Positions 1 to 5,819 of a DNA stretch of 7,830 bases are shown in pieces. The position numbers and the translations under genes were made by a program. Every line of letters begins with the position of its first letter. Within the stretch, counting starts at the first letter, position 1. The stretch spans positions 1 to 7,830 of the forward strand of contig JADJHE010000034.1 of assembly GCA_016707685.1 (NCBI GenBank), in the 5' to 3' direction. The DNA comes from Bacteroidota bacterium. GTDB lineage: Bacteria; Bacteroidota; Bacteroidia; 2-12-FULL-35-15. The notes beneath the pieces are model-generated. The model was not told the origin of the DNA. It saw nothing but the letters and a program-made list of their open reading frames with translations, and ran no database searches.

Positions 1-102
1 TTTGACGGACGAGGCACTGCATTTAAATCTTCAAGCCAAGTTCACACCGGCTTTGATTTCAAGATTTCTTACCTCATGATAATTGATTTTGTGCTAAATT
101 AA
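1..102 (+). CDS. C-terminal end of an unidentified protein (partial)
   Basis: Frame 1 is open from the first base to a TAA at 100-102 and encodes about 33 residues, beginning FDGRGTAFKSSSQVHTGFDF. The alternating polar and aromatic residues would suit the last strands of an outer-membrane beta-barrel or secreted protein, but this is only an impression. The true C-terminus may differ by a frameshift, because neighbouring genes carry many single-base indels. The gene converges on the minus-strand lipoprotein-like gene, with a hairpin terminator between them. The family is not recognised. Confidence 0.4.
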   Translation, partial: FDGRGTAFKSSSQVHTGFDFKISYLMIIDFVLN

Positions 103-171
103 TTGTTTAGACTCAACATGATATATTTTTTTTGAACTTGGTTATTGCTGATCAATAGGCCGCTTCAAAAA

Positions 172-201
172 AAAAAAAGCCACCCTAAAGGCGCTTTTTT
201 T
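172..201. terminator. Bidirectional rho-independent terminator-like hairpin
   Basis: Seven A plus GC (172-180) pair with GC plus seven T (193-201) around a 12-nt loop, giving a 9-bp stem. The A and T runs supply a U-tract in either direction. It lies between the converging plus-strand CDS ending at 102 and the minus-strand gene ending at 271, so it could serve both. The A run is actually 12 long (167-178). The stem is AU-heavy, which makes it weaker than the terminator at 3038-3060. Confidence 0.6.
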
Positions 202-270
202 ACATCGCGCCTGTTTGTTCCGTTGGCTAATGGCCAGGCTTTAGAGTGCAGAATTGGTGTGAAACATAAA

Positions 271-700
271 TCAGCTAGAAAATGTGTACCACAAATCAGT
301 TTCAGTAAGTTGGGATTGATTGTATTTCAACCAGAAGAGATTATAACCGTCAGGTGATCGTCCAGATAACTCAAATACACCGGCATTTGTAAGGATTACT
401 TTTGAGTTTTCTTCAGCTAATGCCAAGTACCTTCAACCTCAAGCGTATTTCCATCTGGTCTTTACTGGTTCGTGTATAAATTCGTTGGTTTGATATGGCT
501 TAAATGTAATCAGAAGCAATCATAGAACCCGGTTAGGTTATTTCCGTTTACGTAATATGCATCTAAATACCCCCGTAACGCAGGTGAGATTGTCTTCGGC
601 TTTATTCACTTTACACTCGTCAACATATTTTTTCGCATCCATAAGATAAAGGCTGGCAATAATAACTAATCACTACCCTGACCAATTTTACTGTTTTCAT
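271..700 (-). pseudogene. Small secreted lipoprotein-like protein, frameshifted
   Basis: ATG is at 698-700 and the last in-frame stop (TGA) is at 271-273. The N-terminus begins MKTVKLVRVVIS. If small indels near 660 are repaired, a hydrophobic stretch leads into GCEKKYVDECKVN, which resembles a lipoprotein signal peptide with a lipobox cysteine. Later segments in shifting frames include LDAYYVNGNNLTGFYDCF, LITFKPYQTNEF and then EVEGTWQLAEENSKVILTNA and FELSGRSPDGYNLFWLKYN. The GTW...L..N pattern faintly recalls lipocalin-like domains. About six indels are needed for one frame; several are one missing base in a short run, for example the A run near 636-641 and the A at about 420. The repaired protein would be about 145 aa and probably exported and lipid-anchored. 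Function unknown. The breaks may be sequencing errors rather than decay. Confidence 0.5.
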
Positions 701-863
701 TTTGTTGTTGTTTTAGTGGTTTTTACCGGATAAAAATCTTCAGTTTGTTACTAGAACGAATATTATCAACTAAAATTGTTTTGCTTTATCATACGGCAAA
801 ATTGCACAAAGAGTTTGAATAATCCAATTAGGCGTGTTTTATCCAACGAATTTCAACCGTCTG

Positions 864-1389
864 TCAAAGATTTTTGACATAAAAGTCAAACAAACAAGGT
901 GTCAACCAACCGAGCAGCTTTGTCGGGATACAATTTTCAAAACCAATGGTATGGTGATTTTATACCCCAGAGAAATATACCAATGATGTAATTTAGTTTT
1001 GATTAGAATTTCAAATGACGCCGTACTGAGAATTTCAATTTTCATGCTGAGTGCCCGGCTTGTATTGCTTTGCGCTCGGCTTCAGCAATCAGTACCCGGC
1101 CAATGCCGTACCCTGACAAATCAAACCTTACGCCAAAGGTTCCAAAGAAAAAATATCCTTATCAATTCTGTAAACTCTTAATCCACCCGCTGTATGCCCA
1201 TTGTATGTTGCTACCATGGATTGATCATGCTGAATGAATTTTTCAAAATCATCACGTGATATTCTGATATAATCAGCCCCACATTAAATCTTCAGTTTCA
1301 GCATAAGCTTTTATCAAGATAGAATACAGTTCATCTTTTTCAATTGAATCAGATGACAGTAATTTTGCAGAAAAAACTTGAATGCTCAC
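864..1389 (-). pseudogene. GNAT-family N-acetyltransferase, frameshifted
   Basis: A GTG at 1387-1389 lies 12 nt after the ndh stop, and the final TGA is at 864-866. Segments in order are: SIQVFSAKLLSSDSIEKDEL; then ADYIRISRDDFEKFI; then MVATYNGHTAGGLRVYRIDK; then TFGVRFDLSGYGIGRVLIAE, which holds the GxGxGxVL-like acetyl-CoA loop of GNAT motif A; then IEILSTASFE and HHWYISLGYK, matching the usual C-terminal strand with its 'WY..LGY' signature; then TIGFENCIPTKLL. GNAT enzymes move an acetyl group from acetyl-CoA to an amine, and the substrate here is unknown. The four breaks lie at runs or run edges (C 1277-1280, A 1144-1146, about 1042-1046, T 958-961), and each is repaired by one added base. 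The repaired length of about 176 aa fits the family. Probably co-transcribed with ndh. Confidence 0.65.
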
Positions 1390-1401
1390 GAAGAAAAATT
1401 A

Positions 1402-2727
1402 TTATTTGGTCATTTGAGTAGCTTCAAATTCTTTGCGTCTTTTTCTCTTTTCTTCTTGTAAGTCAAATTGTGTAATGATTAAGCGCAAACCTCTATCAGA
1501 GTTGAAATAATTGCGCACCCAGTTAAAGGTGGTGATAATTTTATTTCTGAATCCACTAGTGACATTAGGTGAACTACCATCCAGATAAACCAAGCAAATG
1601 CACCACCTAGTTTGAGTTACCCATTTCAACCAAAGCTTTATTTTTACCTACCGTTGCCATAGCGCCTTTGTCTTTGTATTTAAAGGTTGCATCGGTTTAG
1701 TTATAGAACAATTTTATTGAGCAAATTTTTTCCGCACAACTTACCTTGTTGCATGGCCACCGGCGCTACTTGCGGATGTCCGTTAGGATAATCAGTTTGA
1801 ATCATGCAGGCACAGTCACCTATTGCAAATACATTTTCCATACCTTTTACCTGATTGAATTCATCAACCAAAATTCGTTCACCTTTGTTGATAGATTCTT
1901 TAGGAAGGCCTTCAACGGGATTTCCTGTAACACCGGCTGTCCATATCAGTGTGCGTGCAATGATATCTTGACCGGTATTTGTTTGAACGTAGTCACCAAA
2001 AAATCAAATACGCGTGTTTTCAATATCACTGTCACTCCAAGTTTTTCAAGATATCGATTTGGCTTTTTAGATTATTTTTGCTAGAGCAAAGGCAAAACGT
2101 GATCACCGATTTGAACTAGAAAGATATTCATTTTTGATAGAGCAAGTTCAGGATAATCCTTTGGAAAAACAGAGCGTTTGAGTTCACCTAAAGCACCTGC
2201 TAATTCAACACCGGTCGGTCCTGCACCTGCAATCACAACATTGAGCATGCCTTGTTTCTTTCTCTCGTTGTTTATGAGTAGTGCATGTTCAAAATTTTGC
2301 AATAACATAGTGCGCAAATCAAGTGACTCAAGAATACTTTTCATTGGCATTGCAGATATAGTCAAGCCTTCATTGCCAAAATAGTTTGTCTTAGCTCCGG
2401 AAGCAATCACCAGATAATCATACTCCAGTGTATCATTACCAAATTCAATAATTTTTTTTTGATGATCAATATTTGTCACCTCTCTAATCTGAAATAGATG
2501 TTTTAGATTTATTGAAAATTTTTCTGATAGGATATGCAATGGATTCACTTCTAAGGCAGACGTTGCAACTTGATACATCAATGGTTGAAAAGTGTGGTAA
2601 TTATTCTTGTCAGCAATAACAACCTGAACATCCCTTTTTTGAACATTTTGGCGAGTTGTATTCCGCCAAAACCGCCACTAATAATGACAATACGGGCTTT
2701 CTTTTTATCAGGAATTTCTATGAGCAT
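1402..2727 (-). pseudogene. ndh: Type II NADH dehydrogenase (NDH-2), frameshifted
   Basis: NDH-2 is a single-subunit, membrane-attached flavoprotein that passes electrons from NADH to quinone without pumping protons. ATG is at 2725-2727 and the TAA stop at 1402-1404. Visible in order: the N-terminal FAD loop VIISGGFGGIQLAKMF; the NYHTFQPLMYQVATSALEV stretch typical of NDH-2; DYLVIASGAKTNYFG; the NADH-binding loop VVIAGAGPTGVELAGALGEL; VFAIGDCACM (third FAD contact) with APVAMQQGK; a C-terminal hydrophobic helix GAFAWFIWMVVHLMSL; and the basic tail LQEEKRKRRKEFE. The repaired length of about 444 aa matches the family. The frame breaks near 2635-2640, 2064-2083, 1998-2003, about 1691-1710, 1611-1613 and 1553-1554. 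Most are fixed by one base added to a homopolymer. The first FAD-loop glycine reads as serine. As written the gene is broken; it may be intact in the organism. Confidence 0.85.
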
Positions 2728-2862
2728 GGGTGAGGAAATTTGAAGTGAAGTTAACGAAAATCATTCACACAAAATATCTTACCGCATAAAAGCTAATACG
2801 TACAACCAAATAACCAAGAGGAATATTTTTACTTTGAGGATATTCAAGATCATCATTAACTA

Positions 2863-2909
2863 CGAATGCATTTTTCACAATGCAGATAATTTTCAAAAAT
2901 GCACATTCG
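2863..2909. repeat. Imperfect inverted repeat, 13-bp arms
   Basis: The left arm CGAATGCATTTTT (2863-2875) pairs with the right arm AAAAATGCACATTCG (2895-2909), apart from a two-base CA bulge, across a 19-nt loop. It has no T tract after the stem, so it is a poor terminator candidate. It could be a protein-binding dyad, a small mobile-element end, or part of an attachment region. Confidence 0.5.
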
Positions 2910-2916
2910 GATGTGC
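2901..2916. repeat. Short hairpin with TCGG loop
   Basis: GCACAT (2901-2906) and ATGTGC (2911-2916) form a perfect 6-bp stem around TCGG. Its left arm overlaps the right arm of the larger inverted repeat at 2863-2909, so the two structures cannot form together. Confidence 0.4.
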
Positions 2917-3010
2917 AATTTAGATGATAGCTGTATTAAATGATTGTATATTAGTTATTTCCCGATACAAAATATAACTTCAATTGATTATCAATACTTT
3001 ATGTTTTCAG

Positions 3011-3027
3011 GGTACAAATAAGGTACA
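3011..3027. repeat. Paired GGTACA direct repeats, possible recombinase or regulator sites
   Basis: GGTACA occurs at 3011-3016 and again at 3022-3027, 11 bp apart, or about one helical turn. The pair sits just outside the terminator that closes the element operon. Short, evenly spaced direct repeats near an element end can be integrase arm-type sites. No integrase gene is in the window to support this, and the repeat is short enough to be chance. Confidence 0.25.
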
Positions 3028-3037
3028 TTGCTATACT

Positions 3038-3060
3038 AAAAAGCCCCTTTCGGGGCAAAA
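3038..3060 (-). terminator. Rho-independent terminator of the mobile-element operon
   Basis: On the minus strand GCCCC-GAAA-GGGGC is followed by TTTTT (stem arms 3052-3056 and 3043-3047, U-tract 3038-3042). The stem is a perfect 5 bp of G-C pairs with a GNRA-type GAAA loop. It lies about 60 nt after the stop of the last element gene at 3121. A is also run on the other side (3057-3060), so some plus-strand activity is possible. Confidence 0.85.
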
Positions 3061-3120
3061 TTACAGTTTTCATTTTGAGTACTTCCCGGACGGGAAATAA
3101 GAAACTTTCCGGCTAACATT

Positions 3121-3708
3121 TCAACTTAACATTGCCCGTTCAATTTCGTGGTATGGTATGCTTTCAGCTTTCTGTATTTGTTCCATTATTCGCAAATACT
3201 TTTTAGTTGGTTTCCCTGCATACGTTTTTTTGAAATTCTTTTTGTACAGTTCGTTGTATAGGTTATCACTTTTGAAGTAAGCCCCTAATGTTTTATCCAG
3301 TTGCCTGTACTTCTTACTTTGGGTTTGTGTTTCGTACATACAACCGTTGAACGCTTCACGGTGTAAAAAGTAACCGCCTATTGAATACAGTTTACGGCAA
3401 CGCTTCTTTGTTTGTGGGCAAATGAAATACCATATTTCGCCCTTGTTCAGGTTTGAAGGGGTTGAGGTCAAATATACTTTATAGTTTCGGGGTTCGTCCC
3501 TGTATTTGTAATCCAGTTCAATGTATGGTTGTTCGCTTTTAGTGTTTACCTGTATTGAAATACTGCCTGTGGGGTTTCCGTTTCTGCTCCAGTTAACTGT
3601 ACCGCTTTTAATTTGTTCCGGGTCAAGGTAGCCCCAACCTTTCAACTTTGAAATATGTATTTGCAACGCTTCATTGTATAGGGTTGGGAATGTATGGGGC
3701 TTTGGCAT
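3121..3708 (-). CDS. Cys-rich zinc-ribbon-like mobile-element protein, 195 aa
   Basis: The frame is intact from ATG (3706-3708) to TGA (3121-3123). The centre holds WYFICPQTKKRCRKLYSIGG at residues 93-112, followed by YFLHREAFNGCMYETQTQS (113-131). C97, C104, H116 and C123 could form a degenerate metal site. This pattern resembles a widespread family of hypothetical proteins that carry 'WxFxCP..xRRC..LY......FxxRxxxxxxYxSQ', usually on phages or genomic islands. The N-terminal 90 residues look like a beta-rich domain and the C-terminus is basic and helical, so nucleic-acid binding is a reasonable guess. It is the last gene of the operon, with a 58-nt gap before it that holds a 7-bp dyad. The biochemical role is unknown. 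Confidence 0.75.
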   Translation of the reverse strand: MPKPHTFPTLYNEALQIHISKLKGWGYLDPEQIKSGTVNWSRNGNPTGSISIQVNTKSEQPYIELDYKYRDEPRNYKVYLTSTPSNLNKGEIWYFICPQTKKRCRKLYSIGGYFLHREAFNGCMYETQTQSKKYRQLDKTLGAYFKSDNLYNELYKKNFKKTYAGKPTKKYLRIMEQIQKAESIPYHEIERAMLS

Positions 3709-3732
3709 TTGAAATTTATTTTGAAAATGAAA

Positions 3733-3747
3733 CCTAAATCATTTAGG
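3733..3747. promoter_or_regulatory. Perfect 7-bp dyad upstream of the 195-aa gene
   Basis: CCTAAAT and ATTTAGG flank a single C in the only sizeable gap within the operon, with its near edge 24 nt before the ATG at 3708. The symmetry suits a homodimeric repressor's operator or a small RNA stem. Spacing from the start codon would let it affect translation or an internal promoter. No cognate regulator can be named. Confidence 0.3.
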
Positions 3748-3766
3748 AACTTGCAATAAAACGGGC

Positions 3767-4363
3767 TTAATCAAACCAATTCTTTTTAGGTGGTTCAGGT
3801 TCGCCCAATGTATGTTTTACGCTTTCGGTTTTGGGCAATACATACGGCATAAGTTTACAAAGTATGTTCAGCCGTTGCACGGGGTCAAGTTCTTTGAGTG
3901 TTTCAGGTAACTGCTCCAGTTCCTTTTGCATTAAGTCTTTAAGGGTGTCCCGTATGTTTCCGGTTAATGGTTTATTGTATTCAGGTAGCTTGTTTTTCAA
4001 CTCATTGTTGTAAACTGCAATTTGACTTTTCATTAAGTCCTGAATTTCGTTTGAATACCAACCGTCAAACTCTGTACAGTCCAAATACTCAAAAACGCCT
4101 TCCAGTAAATAAACTTTCTGTTCGGTGGTTAATTCGTTTTTGTCGTACTCTGAAATAATCATTTGTAAACCTTCAAAGGGCTTTTCCCTGTGGCTTTCAC
4201 TTGCAATATTTATACTCAATTCATACAACTGCATAAGTTTATTAAAGTCGCTGAATAGTTGTTTTTCTAATGCTTTGCGAATGGTCTTTAAGGCGTACCC
4301 GTTCCAATGTTCGTTTTCTGTTTTAAAGTAGCTTTCAAGTGCCTGTACTTCTTTTGTATTCAT
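3767..4363 (-). CDS. Hypothetical mobile-element protein, 198 aa
   Basis: The frame is intact from ATG (4361-4363) and starts one nt after the stop of the DUF6371 gene, so the two are probably translationally coupled. The protein is almost wholly helical and acidic. Residues 137-183 read IRDTLKDLMQKELEQLPETL followed by DPVQRLNILCKLMPYVLPKT, then SVKH. That 'Lp..l..l.p.qrl.il.kLmPyvlPk.esv' tail is recalled from small Bacteroidetes phage and element proteins, some of which resemble terminase small subunits, but the link is weak. No membrane segment, signal peptide or catalytic motif is seen. It ends EPPKKNWFD. Its place between replication proteins and the zinc-ribbon-like gene suggests an accessory role in DNA handling; this is inference. 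Confidence 0.7.
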   Translation of the reverse strand: MNTKEVQALESYFKTENEHWNGYALKTIRKALEKQLFSDFNKLMQLYELSINIASESHREKPFEGLQMIISEYDKNELTTEQKVYLLEGVFEYLDCTEFDGWYSNEIQDLMKSQIAVYNNELKNKLPEYNKPLTGNIRDTLKDLMQKELEQLPETLKELDPVQRLNILCKLMPYVLPKTESVKHTLGEPEPPKKNWFD

Positions 4364-4364
4364 A

Positions 4365-5630
4365 TCAATTTGAATTTATGGTTAATACTTGTTTCAATTC
4401 CTGTAATCGGTTCAGGTAGGGTAAAAAGGTTCGTTTGCCGTTGTTCGCTTTCACGGTGGCAAAGTGGCTTTCAATGAATAGGGAACAATCCGTTATTGTG
4501 CTGCACCTGTTCAGCTTTACGGGTTGGGTTGGTAGTTCAATACTTGCAAAGTAGTTTTCAAGTTCTGCAATATCATTGCTCCAGCTTAAGGGCTGTTCAA
4601 TTCGTTCAGTTTTGAATACCTCAACTTTTGGCAATGGTTCAACGTGTGAAAAAATAATGTTTTGTTGGTGGGTAACTTTAGTAACTCCAGTAACTTTTTC
4701 AGGTTCTGGCTGTGGTGGTTGTTCCTGAATGTTCCTTTTCCTGAACAGTCGCCAATCCTGTTTTATTAAATAGTCTGCAATGTCATAACCTTCGCTTTTA
4801 TCTTGTTCCGGTGCTAACTGCTCCAGTAAATCGGAAAATATAAAACGTGTACCGGGTAAACGGCTTTCATATTCTTTGGCTTTGGTTTCCCATTCTTTAA
4901 AGGTGTTACCGTCTTTTGATAAGTCAGGGAATACATACACAAACCGCCCCTGTAATACTTTTAGCTTGTCAAATGAAAAACTACTTTTGTTGTAAACCGC
5001 TAAACATACAATATTTGAATTTTCGGGAACACCAAAGTATAAAGTACTGTAAATTGCTGTTTTTGGTGCTTCAAATAAAAATACAACTGCATTTTGGTAC
5101 TTGCTTAAAAGGTGTTCGCCAAATAAACAGGAAATTCGTTTATCCTGCTTTGTGTACGCTTCCAACCATTCGGGCAACGGCTTATTGTTTCGGGTGTGGT
5201 GCTTTTCAATTATTGAATGTAAAAAGTCCGTGCCTGTGGTGTGGTTCTGTTCGTCAAACTGTTTTACCTGAACGGCTCTTACATTGCCCTTTATATCAAT
5301 AAAAGGAAAAGTATTTGCCCCTGCTCTGTAACCATTTGCAACCGTCCCCAATCGGTACAACTGAATAACCTTTGTAACCTCATCAACTTCAAAGGGAAAT
5401 TGTACCCTGTAAAATAGGTTCTGTATAAACGTGTTCTTTTCATAGCGTTCAGGCTGTAATGTTTGTTTGAATGTTTCAAAGTCAAAAAGTACGGGTTCAG
5501 GTGTGGGCTGTGGTATTGTCTTTTTCGCTGTGGCTTCCAGTTGTTCGGTAATTCCGAACGGCTGCCCTTTTCCTGTTCCTGTATTGCTTTTGCGTACCCG
5601 TCCAAATACGGGTTGAGGTGGTACGAACAA
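4365..5630 (-). CDS. DUF6371-type Toprim-like replication protein (main body)
   Basis: This is the larger part of a protein whose true start is at 5797. The real reading enters this frame at the T run 5521-5525; the ATG at 5628-5630 precedes about 35 residues that are only a shadow frame. After the join come TIPQPTPEPVLFDFETF, then a domain with PFIDIKGNVRAVQVKQFDE and LFGEHLLS. A Toprim-like core follows: AVVFLFEAPKTAIYSTLYFG (the glutamate of a Toprim first motif), GRFVYVFPDLSKDG (the Asp pair) and GYDIADYLI. This order matches the DUF6371 proteins of Bacteroidetes mobile elements as I recall them. Toprim folds in primases and nucleases bind Mg2+ and DNA. The C-terminal 120 residues are low in motifs. 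The gene lies directly downstream of the helicase and likely works with it in replicating the element. Repaired full length is about 477 aa. Confidence 0.75.
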   Translation of the reverse strand: MFVPPQPVFGRVRKSNTGTGKGQPFGITEQLEATAKKTIPQPTPEPVLFDFETFKQTLQPERYEKNTFIQNLFYRVQFPFEVDEVTKVIQLYRLGTVANGYRAGANTFPFIDIKGNVRAVQVKQFDEQNHTTGTDFLHSIIEKHHTRNNKPLPEWLEAYTKQDKRISCLFGEHLLSKYQNAVVFLFEAPKTAIYSTLYFGVPENSNIVCLAVYNKSSFSFDKLKVLQGRFVYVFPDLSKDGNTFKEWETKAKEYESRLPGTRFIFSDLLEQLAPEQDKSEGYDIADYLIKQDWRLFRKRNIQEQPPQPEPEKVTGVTKVTHQQNIIFSHVEPLPKVEVFKTERIEQPLSWSNDIAELENYFASIELPTQPVKLNRCSTITDCSLFIESHFATVKANNGKRTFLPYLNRLQELKQVLTINSN

Positions 5631-5797
5631 TTACTTTCACGGTCGCAACGTCCGTACTGTTCGGGTAAATAGTCGCCTGTTTCCGTATCAATGTACAGTA
5701 CAAACGTCTTTTTATTACAGTCGGGGCAATGGTGTTTTTTACTGCCTTTTTCTAAACTGTATCGGTATTGGTTACTAAAGTTATTAAAGTTACTCAT
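5522..5797 (-). CDS. N-terminal zinc-finger part of the DUF6371-type protein (frameshifted from its body)
   Basis: ATG is at 5795-5797, 22 nt after the helicase stop. Residues 1-91 read in this frame contain HHCPDCNKKTFV and YGRCDRESNCSYHLNPY, giving C24-x2-C27 and C51-x5-C57. This is a CHC2-like zinc-binding module of the kind used by DNA primases to contact template. One base missing from the five-T run at 5521-5525 throws the frame: with six, the protein runs QRKKTIPQPTPEP straight into the downstream Toprim-like part. Without the repair this frame runs on to a stop at 5291 as a meaningless tail. A programmed -1 frameshift is possible, but the AAA-AGA codons are not a canonical slippery heptamer. 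Confidence 0.7.
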
Positions 5798-5819
5798 TGA
5801 AAAAACCTTTTTTATTGCA

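Larger units (their letters stand above)
2728..3035. other. Gene-free junction between ndh and the mobile-element operon
   Basis: No frame here gives a convincing protein on either strand. The half next to 2728 must hold the ndh promoter, but no clear Bacteroidetes -33/-7 pair (TTG and TAnnTTTG) could be fixed. The middle holds inverted repeats (2863-2909 and 2901-2916). The far half (about 2940-3035) is very AT-rich and carries two GGTACA direct repeats next to the element terminator. By inference the end of the mobile element lies here, because the gene type and the indel density both change across it. Confidence 0.5.

Noticed and set aside
172..201. Insertion-sequence end or CRISPR-like repeat
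   Set aside because: It is a single copy with poly-A and poly-T arms; a terminator explains it fully.
145..357. Plus-strand 70-codon ORF
   Set aside because: It reads through the A-run hairpin and lies opposite the lipoprotein-like gene, which gives far better protein sequence on the minus strand.
1746..2084. Plus-strand 112-codon ORF
   Set aside because: It is the antisense of the ndh segment that includes the APVAMQQGK and VFAIGDCA motifs. It has no protein-like features of its own.
2728..2800. A -7-like TATTTTG upstream of ndh as a promoter
   Set aside because: The spacing within TAnnTTTG is one base short and no TTG box lies at a suitable distance. With indels common here it cannot be judged.
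3036..3119. Minus-strand 27-codon ORF (MLAGKFLISRPGSTQNENC...) ending inside the terminator hairpin
   Set aside because: It is open only by chance length, its last codons are the terminator stem, and it has no family likeness. It could be a real small protein but cannot be supported.
4916..5302. Plus-strand 128-codon ORF
   Set aside because: It is a shadow of the Toprim-like region of the DUF6371 gene; Cys- and Gln-rich nonsense composition.
5291..5520. Tail of the zinc-finger ORF after residue 92
   Set aside because: Sequence beyond the T run is the wrong frame of the DUF6371 body; the other frame carries the conserved protein.
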